64,000 bases of DNA. It comes from Pacificibacter marinus. Its GTDB lineage: Bacteria; Pseudomonadota; Alphaproteobacteria; Rhodobacterales; Rhodobacteraceae. Shown piece after piece: positions 1 to 8,395 of this stretch. Each line of letters opens with the position of its first letter. The stretch's first letter is position 1. Below the pieces are notes generated by a model. The model was not told the origin of the DNA. It saw only the letters and a program-made list of their open reading frames with translations, and ran no database searches. The stretch spans positions 62,001-126,000 of the forward strand of contig NZ_JAHKPK010000038.1 in NCBI RefSeq assembly GCF_018860665.1, read 5' to 3'. Made by a program: the position numbers and the translations under genes.

Positions 1-394
1 CAGCGATGTATTCCTTGGCAAAGATGGCGACCAAGTCGGGCTCCATCAGATTGTCTGAGAGGAGATCAAGAATTTGACGTTCCATATCTTTGCGTGCGAC
101 CGTCGTGCGGTTTGTGCAGACTGAGGTGCCTTTGTTGCGCGAGGCACTGCAGCCAAACCTGTCCTTGGCGATGGTCGAAAACCCACCGCCGCAGCAGCCG
201 CATTTGATAAGTCCTGTAAACAGAAAACGTGGTTTGCGCCGTTGCCACGCTTTGCTGTCACTTTGTTTAATTGCCTGACTCTTTTGACGCGCCTTTACGG
301 CCTCCCAAAGATCTTGTGGCACGATCCGCAGGTCTGGAACCTGCGCGATACACAATTCGGACTTCGCTTTTGGCCGAGACTGCCGTTTGCCGTT
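1..394 (-). pseudogene. Large serine recombinase, C-terminal remnant (continues past left edge)
   Basis: Reading leftward, one frame stays open to the window edge and encodes the recombinase and zinc-ribbon portion of a large serine recombinase. Visible pieces are PDLRIVPQDLWEAVKARQ, then LFTGLIKCGCCGGG (the first zinc-binding cysteines, near 190-210), DRFGCSASRNKGTSVC and NRTTVARKDMERQILDLL, the usual order after the catalytic domain. The catalytic N-terminus (resolvase Ser domain) is absent: recognisable homology begins near 394 and runs straight into an IS3-like scrap on the other strand. The frame has no stop, so the break is recent or the piece is the tail of a rearranged gene. It is called a pseudogene because the N-terminus is missing; the C-terminal end lies outside the window. 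Confidence 0.7.
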
Positions 395-406
395 GCACTG
401 CCGGTA

Positions 407-457
407 ATAGACGGGCGGGGCCGCTACTTGGATAACATCTTCATCGAACGGCTGTGA
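407..457 (+). mobile_element. IS3-family transposase scrap
   Basis: A short stretch encodes IDGRGRYLDNIFIERL followed by a stop. This matches the conserved DGRGRWxDNxFIERLWRSLKYE block of the IS3-family OrfB integrase domain. Nothing upstream in this frame resembles OrfB, because that DNA belongs to the serine recombinase remnant on the opposite strand. Downstream the frame stops where the conserved tryptophan should be. It is a fossil of about 50 bases. Confidence 0.6.
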
Positions 458-462
458 CAGGT

Positions 463-540
463 TCACTTTGAATCGTCCTGCACATGGGCATAATGGCGTG
501 TTACGGCAAGATGCGGCAAGCCGTGACGTGACAACTCTTA
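463..540 (-). pseudogene. Possible tyrosine recombinase C-terminal scrap
   Basis: Reading leftward, a frame bounded by stops encodes HLAVTRHYAHVQDDSK and then stops. The RHYAHV block resembles the region around the catalytic tyrosine at the end of phage integrases and XerC/D-type recombinases. The match is only about 16 residues, so this is tentative. Its position directly beside two other recombinase and transposase scraps makes it more credible. Confidence 0.3.
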
Positions 541-822
541 ACGTCAAGTTGCCTTGTAGACTTGGCCTCAATATTCATATTTTTTGCAGCGCACCGTAGA
601 AAATTTTTCTCCAAAGACCCTGAATTCAACGCCGTGTCTGCTTGTCAACAACTTGCGCAGAGTGACAGTAGATATATTTTGCTAATTTAAAAAGTAAAGT
701 AGATTCAAATTGCTTATATTATGGATTTTGAGGCATGATTGACGAAATAGACCTGCATTTATCGGTGCCACAATGCGCCACGAATGCAGCCGTCACGAAC
801 GATTTCGTAAGGAAAATAAACG
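541..822. other. AT-rich leader before the first operon
   Basis: No gene was recognised. The stretch is AT-rich, especially 660-730, and ends in a purine-rich ribosome binding site (AAGGA) just before the start at 823. It probably carries the promoter of the operon that begins with the PLP enzyme. I could not identify a specific operator. Confidence 0.4.
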
Positions 823-2538
823 ATGGCCTCAACCGAAACTGCTTCACCCCATTCCAGCACAAAGGCCTTGATCGCTCAAATACGCGCCGGTGTAATTGGA
901 GAGGGGCGCATCATCCCCGGACCTTATGGGCCACGCCCTTTGATCTATGCTGACTTCATTGCATCAGGCCGGTCGCTGGATCTGATTGAGACATCCATCA
1001 GAGACAATGTGCTGCCAACTTATGGTAATACCCACACGGAAACATCCTACACAGGGCGTCGCACCACGACGTTGCGTGAAGAAGCGAGGCAGATTATTGC
1101 CGATGCGGTTGGCGCGACAAAAGCCCACGCGGTTGTTTTTACGGGAAACGGGGCCACGGCCGCATTTGACCGTTTGGTACGAGGCATGGAAATCGAACAA
1201 AAGGTGCGCGCGGGCGATCCGCCTGTTGTTTTCCTAGGCCCCTATGAACATCATTCCAACGATCTGCCTTGGCGTGACTCTGGTGCGATTGTAGAGCGTA
1301 TTTCGTTGAATGCTGCAGGGCACATAGATCTTGATCATTTGGCTGATCGTCTGAACGCGCATCAACTGGCCACATTCAAAATAGGGGCTTTTTCTGCCGC
1401 CTCCAATGTGACTGGGGTACGCACTGACCTTAAAGCCATCTCAAAACTGTTACATCAGAATAACGCGGTCTTCATCTGCGATTTTGCCGCGGCAGCGCCC
1501 TATGTTGACATGCAGCTATCCCTTGATCCGCTTGACCCATTGGCGCGGATAGACGCCATTGTTTATTCGTCGCATAAATTCATCGGCGGACCTGGGGCTT
1601 CAGGGGTTCTTATCGCGGATAAGAGGCTTTTCACCTCGGATCGCCCCAGTGTCACAGGGGGAGGGACGGTCAGCTATGTCACGGCCGATCATCATACCTA
1701 TGTAAGAGATATTGAGCGGCGCGAAGAAGCTGGTACACCCGGTATCGTTGGTGACATCCGTGCGGGGGCTGTCATGGCGCTTAAGGAAACCGTCGGATCC
1801 GCCACGATTGAAGCGCATGAAAATGCGATCATTATGACCGCTTTGAATCGATTGTCTGATGTCGACGGTATCGATATTTTGGGCCCCAAAGATGCGGATC
1901 GCATTGGCGTGATGTCCTTTAATATCTCATGCGAGGGCCAGCAGCTTCATTACGGATTTGTTGTGGCTTTGCTCAATGATCTTTTTGGTATTCAGGCGCG
2001 TGGCGGCTGTTCTTGCGCCGGACCTTATGCGCATGAGCTGTTGCATATTTCAAATACATCTGCCGCCAGTTTCGAAAATATCGTGTCGCACGGACAGAGC
2101 ATCATGCGACCAGGATGGGTGCGGCTTGGCTTTAACTATTTTTTTGATGATGAGACCGTAGATTACATCATCTCAGCGATTTTATTCATATCTGAAAATG
2201 GGTTACGCTTTTTATCCGACTATACTGTGGATGTATCACAAGGGGTGTGGCGTCACAAACACGCTGTCTTAGATATGCCCCCTTCAATCAAAGATTTCTG
2301 GACGCATAAAATTGAGGCGCAGACGTTAGAATTCCAGCGATTGAGCACTTTTCTCACGGTGGCCGCAGAACTCGCTGCGACACGTGACGTGCCGATCATG
2401 AAGCAGAATGCCATATTCGATCTCGAGTGTGAGGCATTGCGCGATTTTTGGATGCCGCACGACGTGATGCAGCCCCCAAAAATAAACCCTGATACATCGT
2501 TGAAGCATGTCGACCCAAGCCCAAATGAACGGGTTTAA
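823..2538 (+). CDS. PLP-dependent class V aminotransferase / cysteine desulfurase-like protein with C-terminal extension
   Basis: The protein of 571 residues has the fold-type I class V aminotransferase pattern. It shows IYADFIASGRSLD near residue 41, TGNGATAAFD near 107, ASNVTGVRTDL near 193, and the PLP lysine in YSSHKFIGGPG (Lys252). A RGGCSCAGPY segment holds Cys396 and Cys398 where desulfurases carry their catalytic cysteine loop. The core resembles SufS/CsdA-like enzymes (about 400-420 residues). The remaining C-terminal part of about 130 residues is extra and was not recognised. The start follows an AAGGA site. It is followed after 41 bases by an ATC-hydrolase-family gene and then a liv-type transporter, which suggests sulfur or amine removal from an imported amino acid rather than housekeeping Fe-S assembly. 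The exact substrate is unknown. Confidence 0.75.
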   Translation: MASTETASPHSSTKALIAQIRAGVIGEGRIIPGPYGPRPLIYADFIASGRSLDLIETSIRDNVLPTYGNTHTETSYTGRRTTTLREEARQIIADAVGATKAHAVVFTGNGATAAFDRLVRGMEIEQKVRAGDPPVVFLGPYEHHSNDLPWRDSGAIVERISLNAAGHIDLDHLADRLNAHQLATFKIGAFSAASNVTGVRTDLKAISKLLHQNNAVFICDFAAAAPYVDMQLSLDPLDPLARIDAIVYSSHKFIGGPGASGVLIADKRLFTSDRPSVTGGGTVSYVTADHHTYVRDIERREEAGTPGIVGDIRAGAVMALKETVGSATIEAHENAIIMTALNRLSDVDGIDILGPKDADRIGVMSFNISCEGQQLHYGFVVALLNDLFGIQARGGCSCAGPYAHELLHISNTSAASFENIVSHGQSIMRPGWVRLGFNYFFDDETVDYIISAILFISENGLRFLSDYTVDVSQGVWRHKHAVLDMPPSIKDFWTHKIEAQTLEFQRLSTFLTVAAELAATRDVPIMKQNAIFDLECEALRDFWMPHDVMQPPKINPDTSLKHVDPSPNERV

Positions 2539-2579
2539 GAGACGTCCTCAACTCAATTGACACTATATAGGAGACCACA

Positions 2580-3080
2580 GTGACTGACACACCGGAAATA
2601 ACGCTTGAACAACTCTCTGGCGCTTACGCGATGCGCGCCAAATTCTATATGCACATGTTCGATGTGCTGCGAGATGAACTTGGTGCAGATAAGACCATCG
2701 CACTGATGGGGGAGGCCACCTATCGACTGGGAGCGGAAATGGGTGAAAAATTAAAACCACACGGTCCCGCCAATATCGAGGCATTAACCGAACAGTTTCT
2801 TAAAGGCATTCCGTGCCGTGACCATCTTTTTGCGCCCGAGGTTCTTAAATGTGACAGTGACAGTATGGAAATTCAATTTCATCGCTGCCCTCTCAAAGAC
2901 AATTGGGAAGCTGCGGGCCGCGCGGGAGAAGACCTTGAGATGCTCTGCCGTGCGGCAGGCGCCATTGATACGGGCATGTTCACGGCCGCTGGGTTCACCT
3001 TTAAGGGCGAGACGTGGAAACCAGGCCGCGAGGGCTGTTGCCACCTGATTGTAGAACCGGGCCCTGCCTCAGCAACATAG
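2580..3080 (+). CDS. L-2-amino-thiazoline-4-carboxylate hydrolase family protein
   Basis: The product of 166 residues fits the small ATC-hydrolase family, whose founder opens the thiazoline ring of ATC to N-carbamoyl-L-cysteine in the Pseudomonas route to L-cysteine. Supporting features are its length, an all-helical N-terminal half, the central block FHRCPLKDNWEAAG (residues about 101-114) and the C-terminal GREGCCHLIVE with paired cysteines. The start is GTG after an AGGAGA site; no ATG fits. It lies between a desulfurase-like gene and livJ in the same direction. A second, diverged member of the family lies at 9714-10181. Assignment to the family is by eye; the actual substrate is inferred only from neighbours. 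Confidence 0.6.
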   Translation: MTDTPEITLEQLSGAYAMRAKFYMHMFDVLRDELGADKTIALMGEATYRLGAEMGEKLKPHGPANIEALTEQFLKGIPCRDHLFAPEVLKCDSDSMEIQFHRCPLKDNWEAAGRAGEDLEMLCRAAGAIDTGMFTAAGFTFKGETWKPGREGCCHLIVEPGPASAT

Positions 3081-3189
3081 TGCAACCAATAGTAAAACAT
3101 AGCACGTTCAAAAATAAAGATGATCAGATCCGGAACAACCGGGCATTTCACCCCGCCAAAGTAAAAAATGACCAACAGAGGACTTTAAT

Positions 3190-4302
3190 ATGAAACTTAC
3201 ACGCAGAACAGCAGTCTTGCTTACACTTGCAACCAGTTTGACCCCTATCGCAGCCTTTGCACAGGACAGTGTCAAAATTGGTTATCAACTGCCCCTTACA
3301 GGTAACACCGCGCAATATGGCCAAGGCTTTCATGAAGCGGCAGAAATTGCGTTAACCAAATTTAATGCCTCCGGTGTGCTGCCGGTACCCGTGGAAATCA
3401 TCTATGAAGATTCCCGTTCGGATGCGAAAGAGGGCGTAACCATCGCACGTAAATTCGTGGATGACGACGACATTGTTGGTGTCTTGGGGGATTTCACTTC
3501 AACCGTGTCCATGGCCGCTGCGCAAGTTTATAAAAAGGCAGGTATGGTGCAATTGTCGCAATCCGCCTCACATCCTGATTTTGCCAAAATCTCAAAATGG
3601 CAGTTCCGCAACATCACCACACAAGACCAAGAAGGTGCTGTAAATGCGGCATGGATGATAGAAAAAGGCATCAAAAAAGTTGCTGTGATTGCAGAACAAA
3701 CCGACTGGGGCCAGTCTGCGGCTAACGGTTTTGTTGAGCCGTTTGAAGCCGCCGGTGGTGAAGTTGTCTACACTGAGTTTTTCAATCGCGGCCTTGCAGA
3801 TTTTCGCTCTATTATCACCAAAATTGAAGAGCACGAACCTGACGCAATCTATACCGGTTTCTTTTATGAAGACGGTGCGCAATTCCTCAAACAAGTAAAA
3901 CAGCTTGGCGCGGATACCCCTGTGTATTCGACTTCGGCAGCTTACAATGACACGTTGATTGAACTGGCTGGCGACGCCACCGAAGGGCTTTTCTTGACCG
4001 CAACATTCCTTCCATCACGTCAAGATGAGAATGTTCAAAGTTTTGTCACTGAATGGAAAAAAACTCATGATGTCGCGCCAGGACAGTTCCCTGCACAGGC
4101 CTATGATGCTGTGAACATTATGTTGGAAGCTGTCGTGAGGGCCTATCCTGACATTACACGCGAGAGCTTGCGCGATGCCGTCGCTGAGACGACTGATTTC
4201 CCTGGTGTGACAGGCAACACATCCTTTGACGACAATGGTGAGCCCCTCAAAGAATTGACCAAGGCGACCGTTTCAAATGGCGTGTTTGTCGAAGTCCAAT
4301 AA
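3190..4302 (+). CDS. livJ: Periplasmic substrate-binding protein of a branched-chain-type ABC transporter
   Basis: The 370-residue protein begins with a clear signal peptide (MKLTRRTAVLLTLATSLTPI ending at an AFAQD cleavage site). It continues with the LivJ/LivK pattern: VKIGYQLPLTGNTAQYGQGF, IIYEDSRSDAKEGV, and VVGVLGDFTSTVS-like ligand-binding segments. It captures an amino acid or similar compound in the periplasm for the LivHMGF complex encoded immediately downstream. This family also binds amides, urea and aromatic acids, so branched-chain amino acids need not be the ligand. The catabolic genes on both sides suggest an unusual amino acid. The start follows AGAGGAC. Confidence 0.85.
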   Translation: MKLTRRTAVLLTLATSLTPIAAFAQDSVKIGYQLPLTGNTAQYGQGFHEAAEIALTKFNASGVLPVPVEIIYEDSRSDAKEGVTIARKFVDDDDIVGVLGDFTSTVSMAAAQVYKKAGMVQLSQSASHPDFAKISKWQFRNITTQDQEGAVNAAWMIEKGIKKVAVIAEQTDWGQSAANGFVEPFEAAGGEVVYTEFFNRGLADFRSIITKIEEHEPDAIYTGFFYEDGAQFLKQVKQLGADTPVYSTSAAYNDTLIELAGDATEGLFLTATFLPSRQDENVQSFVTEWKKTHDVAPGQFPAQAYDAVNIMLEAVVRAYPDITRESLRDAVAETTDFPGVTGNTSFDDNGEPLKELTKATVSNGVFVEVQ

Positions 4303-4368
4303 AACCTCCCCCCTGCCCATTTCCATCGATTGTTAAATGGGCAGGATCAACAACAAAAGGGGGATAGC

Positions 4369-5283
4369 GTGTTCGATCCTTACATCTTACAACAATTGGC
4401 CATTGGCCTGTCTTTGGGCATGATTTATGCTCTTATGGCGATCGGGTTTACACTGATCTTTGGAGTCTTAAACGTCGTCAACTTTGCACATGGCGAAGTT
4501 TACACCATCGGTGCTTTCGCGGGCCTCATGGCGATTTCAGCCTTTGGGCCACCGCTTTTGGTCGTGCTGTTCATCGCCCTCGCCGCAGGCGCGTTTGCAG
4601 GGTTCAGTCTGGAGCGTTTGGCATTTAGTCCTTTTAGACGTTTTTCAGATGAAGCCTCTTTGAAATCCCGCGCCATGCGTGAGGCAACGTTGATGTCTTC
4701 ACTTGCTATGTCGATCATCGCGCGTGAAGCTATGGAAATGATCTTTGGATCGCAGTTTCAATCCGTGGATCTGGCCTATCTTATCAACAAACCGATCAAC
4801 ATCGGGCCGATTACAATTGTGAACGGCGACCTGATTATCTTTGCCGTCACGTTGATCATGCTAGGTGGGCTTCAATGGTTGCTGAAAAAAAGCCCTATCG
4901 GCTTGTCCATCCGAGCGGTTTCGAACAACGCACTTGGTGCAAAATACTGCGGCATCAACACGGACCGCACGATTATCATCACCTTTGTGATCGGCTCAGG
5001 CATGGGCGCGCTCGCGGGCATTCTGGTCGGACTGTATTACGGCGCTATTTTCCCAGCTATGGGATTTGCACCTGGGATCAAAGCTTTTGTTGCTATGGTC
5101 ATGGGGGGGCTGTCATCTATCCCCGGAGCAGTGATCTCTGCAATCATTCTAGGTCTGTCTGAAAGTCTCTCGACCAGCTTTATGTCGTCGGTTTGGTCTG
5201 ACATGGTCGCCTATGGCTTCTTGCTTTTGACCCTCATCTTTTTCCCGCAAGGCCTCTTTGGGGCAAGGAGGGATCGTGTCTAA
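4369..5283 (+). CDS. livH: LivH-type ABC permease
   Basis: This inner-membrane permease of about 304 residues has 8 or so hydrophobic segments and the family signatures GLSLGMIYALMAIGFTLIFG at its N-terminus, VVNFAHGEVYTIGAF, and IPGAVISAIILGLSES near the end. It pairs with LivM to form the channel. I chose the GTG at 4369 because AAAAGGGGG lies just upstream and family members begin at this point; a TTG at 4330 would add 13 polar residues. It overlaps the next gene by 8 bases, typical of translational coupling in liv operons. Confidence 0.85.
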   Translation: MFDPYILQQLAIGLSLGMIYALMAIGFTLIFGVLNVVNFAHGEVYTIGAFAGLMAISAFGPPLLVVLFIALAAGAFAGFSLERLAFSPFRRFSDEASLKSRAMREATLMSSLAMSIIAREAMEMIFGSQFQSVDLAYLINKPINIGPITIVNGDLIIFAVTLIMLGGLQWLLKKSPIGLSIRAVSNNALGAKYCGINTDRTIIITFVIGSGMGALAGILVGLYYGAIFPAMGFAPGIKAFVAMVMGGLSSIPGAVISAIILGLSESLSTSFMSSVWSDMVAYGFLLLTLIFFPQGLFGARRDRV

Positions 5284-6274
5284 ATCGCGTCTCATAAAAC
5301 TTGGACTGATTATTTTGGTCTTCGCATTAGTTCCCGCAATCCTCGTTGGTTTTGACAAGGGATACTACTATCAAATCGCCACAATCGCCGCGATATTCAT
5401 GCTATTGGCAGCTTCGCTGCACCTCGTGACAGGCGTTGCCGGATTGCTACATTTGGGCCACGCCGCTTTGTATGGCGTCGGAGCCTATGTTGCAGCAATT
5501 TTGGGTGCTGAATATGGCATCGGCTTTACCATCGGCGTGCCTCTCGCAGGGTTGTCTGCTGCGGCCATCGCCTTTCTCGTCGCCTTGCCCACCATGCGGT
5601 TGATGTCGATTTATTTTGCCGTTGCGACTCTTGGCATTGGCCAAATGCTTTTTCTGATCTTCCAAAACTGGGTAGGTCTGACCAAAGGACCCAACGGCGT
5701 CATGCTGTTTTCAGGGCTCAATTTGTTTGGCTTTGAAATCGATACAGATCTAGGCATCTACTACGTCGTTGCCAGTATTGTGGCCCTGTCTATTTTGGTG
5801 CTGAACCGCTTGAGTCACTCGTACTATGGAAACGCGTTGCGGTCTTTGCGTGAAGATGATCAATGCGCCTCGGCCATGGGCATCAATGTCACGGTGATGA
5901 AGATACAAGCCTTTGTTATATCATCTTTTTTCGCAGGTATAGCTGGCGCGCTTTGGGCCTACACAACAGGGTATATTTCGCCAAATGACTTCCAATTCTC
6001 GCAATCGATCCTCATCCTCACCATGGTCGTGGTCGGTGGCTTGGGCAGTCTTCCTGGCGCATTGATCGGAGCACTCTTGCTGATCATCTTGCCTGAAATG
6101 CTGCGTTCCGTCGGAGACATCCGAAACATCATTGTTGGTGTCATGATGTTCGGTGCGATCCTATTTTTGCCCAAAGGCCTGTTTGGAGAAGTCTCTGCAC
6201 TCAATTTTGCCCGCCGTATGCTTGGCCAAGGCTGGGCCGCCAAAAAAGGCGAGAAAGGGATTGGCTGGAAATGA
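5276..6274 (+). CDS. livM: LivM-type ABC permease
   Basis: The second membrane permease of the transporter, about 332 residues. It shows the LivM pattern HLVTGVAGLLHLGHAALYGVGAYV, then LREDDQCASAMGINV (the cytoplasmic coupling loop that contacts the ATPases) and GGLGSLPGALIGALLL. The start is taken as GTG at 5276 because AAGGAGG precedes it by 5 to 6 bases. It overlaps livH by 8 bases and livG by 4 bases, so all five transporter genes form one operon. Confidence 0.85.
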   Translation: MSKSRLIKLGLIILVFALVPAILVGFDKGYYYQIATIAAIFMLLAASLHLVTGVAGLLHLGHAALYGVGAYVAAILGAEYGIGFTIGVPLAGLSAAAIAFLVALPTMRLMSIYFAVATLGIGQMLFLIFQNWVGLTKGPNGVMLFSGLNLFGFEIDTDLGIYYVVASIVALSILVLNRLSHSYYGNALRSLREDDQCASAMGINVTVMKIQAFVISSFFAGIAGALWAYTTGYISPNDFQFSQSILILTMVVVGGLGSLPGALIGALLLIILPEMLRSVGDIRNIIVGVMMFGAILFLPKGLFGEVSALNFARRMLGQGWAAKKGEKGIGWK

Positions 6275-7026
6275 CCGCAATTCTTGAACTTGATGGTCTC
6301 ACCCGAACGTTTGGCGGATTGCGTGCCGTCGATAATGTGACAACACAGGTCAATCAAGGCGAGCTGTTTGGCCTCATTGGCCCCAATGGTGCCGGCAAAA
6401 CCACGTTGTTCAACCTGATCTCAGGGTTCACCCCGCCGTCGTCTGGCGAAGTGCGCTTTAAGGGCGAACGCATCACCGGATTGTCAGCGCATAAAATTGC
6501 CCACAAAGGCATGTCGCGAACATTCCAAAACTTACGCGTGTTTCCGAACATGACCGTGTTTGACAACATCTCGGTCGGCGCGCTTGGCATGATTGGGGTT
6601 GGTCCGTTTTCGTCCCTCTGGGGCGGTAAGGCTCGCGCTCGGGAAATATCTGAACGCAGTTGGGAGATGCTTGAAAAAGTGGGTCTTGCTGATCACGCCG
6701 ATGATCTGGCCGCAAACCTGTCCTATGGCAAACGCAAATATCTAGAGATCGCGCGGGCTTTGGCAATGAAACCTGATCTGTTGATTTTGGATGAACCTGC
6801 CGCGGGCATGAACGATTCTGAAACCACAGAGCTTGCCGAATTCATCACCGATCTCAACAAAAGTGGTTTGACGGTGATGTTGGTTGAACACGACATGGGT
6901 TTGGTTATGGGCATTTGCGAACGTCTTGTGGTTTTGGCCTCTGGGCAAAAAATTGCGGATGACGTGCCAAAAGTGGTGCGTCAAGATCCAGGTGTTTTAG
7001 AAGCCTACCTTGGGGGAGATGACTGA
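6271..7026 (+). CDS. livG: LivG-type ABC ATPase
   Basis: One of the two cytoplasmic ATPases of the transporter, 251 residues. Walker A is GPNGAGKTT, the signature region is LSYGKRKYLEIARAL (LSYG in place of LSGGQ, usual in LivG), and Walker B is LLILDEPAAGMN followed by the H-loop VEHDMGLVM. The extended N-terminal segment with a shuffled SRTFQNLRVFPNMTV Q-loop is typical of LivG. It begins inside the end of livM (ATGA overlap) and its stop overlaps the start of livF (TGATG). Confidence 0.9.
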   Translation: MTAILELDGLTRTFGGLRAVDNVTTQVNQGELFGLIGPNGAGKTTLFNLISGFTPPSSGEVRFKGERITGLSAHKIAHKGMSRTFQNLRVFPNMTVFDNISVGALGMIGVGPFSSLWGGKARAREISERSWEMLEKVGLADHADDLAANLSYGKRKYLEIARALAMKPDLLILDEPAAGMNDSETTELAEFITDLNKSGLTVMLVEHDMGLVMGICERLVVLASGQKIADDVPKVVRQDPGVLEAYLGGDD

Positions 7027-7742
7027 TGAGCAACATTCTTGAGATCAAAAATCTGTCTCTTAAAATCGGTGTCCAAGACATCTTGCACGACATATCGGTT
7101 GCCGTGCCACAACAAGGTATTGTGTCTGTTCTGGGGGCAAACGGAGTTGGAAAAACCTCACTCATGCGCTGTATCTCAGGTATTTATCATGCCACGGGCG
7201 GCGAGATTTTGTTGGATGGTGAAGATATATCCAAACTCAAAAGCCACGAAATCGTTGACCGTGGAATTATGCAAGCGCCAGAGGGGCGGCAGATATTTTC
7301 CAACATGACCGTTGTAGAGAATTTGGTCATGGGGGCTGGACCTTTGGGGCGCCAAGAACTGGATCACGTTTTGGCTTTGTTTCCGCGTCTCGAAGAGCGG
7401 CTGAAGCAACAAGCGGGCTCCATGTCTGGCGGCGAACAACAGATGTTATGTATTGGGCGCGCGTTGATGCGCAAACCCAAAGTACTGTTGCTTGATGAAC
7501 CATCTCTCGGCCTCGCTCCGCGTTTGGTTGCTTTCATATGCGAGTTGGTGTCCAAAATTCGCGATGAGGGCTACGCGGTTCTGTTGGTTGAACAAAACGT
7601 CAAAGCTGCCTTGCGCATTTCCGACACTGCATCAGTGATTGAGCATGGGAAAATCGTGATCGAAGGCGACGCTCAAGCTCTGTCCAATGACCCTCGCGTG
7701 GCAGAGGCTTATCTGGGTGGTCACGTCAGTGAGAATGCTTAG
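7026..7742 (+). CDS. livF: LivF-type ABC ATPase
   Basis: The second ATPase, 238 residues, with Walker A GANGVGKTS, the signature MSGGEQQMLCIGRALM, Walker B LLLDEPSLGLAP and the H-loop VEQNVKAAL. The APEGRQIF block between Q-loop and signature is characteristic of LivF. It is the last gene of the liv operon, followed after 14 bases by a strong inverted repeat. It converges on the Lrp-type regulator gene. Confidence 0.9.
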   Translation: MSNILEIKNLSLKIGVQDILHDISVAVPQQGIVSVLGANGVGKTSLMRCISGIYHATGGEILLDGEDISKLKSHEIVDRGIMQAPEGRQIFSNMTVVENLVMGAGPLGRQELDHVLALFPRLEERLKQQAGSMSGGEQQMLCIGRALMRKPKVLLLDEPSLGLAPRLVAFICELVSKIRDEGYAVLLVEQNVKAALRISDTASVIEHGKIVIEGDAQALSNDPRVAEAYLGGHVSENA

Positions 7743-7756
7743 CGTGGCGTCATATC

Positions 7757-7781
7757 AGCAGGGGCGACAATCGCCCCTGCT
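7757..7781. terminator. Hairpin terminator between convergent liv operon and lrp gene
   Basis: Perfect inverted repeat with 11-base arms (AGCAGGGGCGA and TCGCCCCTGCT) and a 3-base loop. There is no strong T-run after it on the plus strand. Its position between two converging genes suggests that it ends transcription from both sides. Confidence 0.65.
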
Positions 7782-7794
7782 TAAGCGTGTAGTC

Positions 7795-8268
7795 TCACAG
7801 ATACTTTGTGGGAACCGCGGTGGTGAATTTCAATTCTTCCATCGAAATCGACGAATTCACAGTCGTAAATTCAACCTCATTGATCATCCGCTGATAGACC
7901 ACATCGTAGGCGTCAATATCAGGGACAACGACTTTCATAATGTAATCCGTCGCCCCAGTCAGGCGATACGCCTCGACCACTTCTGGAATGTCTTCGATCA
8001 GAGCTTGGAACCTCTTGAACCATTCCATCGCATGACGCGGTGCCGTCACGCCGATAAAAATTGTCATGGGCACATTAACAAGTTTTTGATCGACCAAAGC
8101 GACGCGTGCGCGGATCAGCCCAGCCGCTTCCATTCGTTTGATGCGACGCCACACAGGGGTTGGACTAAGCGCCACCTGTTGGGCAATTTCAGCAATTGGG
8201 ATGTTGCTGTCTATTTGCAAAATACCAAGGATGCGTTGATCGACTTCATCAAATGTAGTTTCAGTCAT
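7795..8268 (-). CDS. Lrp/AsnC family transcriptional regulator
   Basis: A 157-residue regulator with an N-terminal winged helix-turn-helix (DEVDQRILGILQ, IAEIAQQVALSPTPVWRRIKRME) and a C-terminal RAM ligand-binding domain (VVEAYRLTGATDYIMKVVVPDI). Such proteins sense amino acids and usually control the neighbouring transport or catabolic genes and themselves. It lies between the liv half and the oxidase/amidohydrolase half of the same catabolic region and is transcribed divergently from the FAD oxidoreductase at 8396. It is therefore the likely local regulator. The 127-base divergent spacer is AT-rich and holds TATGC-N5-GCATA near 8340-8354. Confidence 0.9.
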   Translation of the reverse strand: MTETTFDEVDQRILGILQIDSNIPIAEIAQQVALSPTPVWRRIKRMEAAGLIRARVALVDQKLVNVPMTIFIGVTAPRHAMEWFKRFQALIEDIPEVVEAYRLTGATDYIMKVVVPDIDAYDVVYQRMINEVEFTTVNSSISMEELKFTTAVPTKYL

Positions 8269-8395
8269 GCGGTCTGCTTTCTAAAATTGATGCGAGCAGA
8301 CTGCCACAAAAGTTAAAATAATAGAATAGAAATCTAATTTATGCGCAAAGCATAGCAATCTCACCCAAACGTCAACTAGCTTTGAAAGTGATAAA

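Noticed and set aside
7687-8316. A plus-strand open frame of about 209 residues
   Set aside because: It lies opposite the Lrp-type gene, has no family pattern and no ribosome site; the minus-strand gene is clear.
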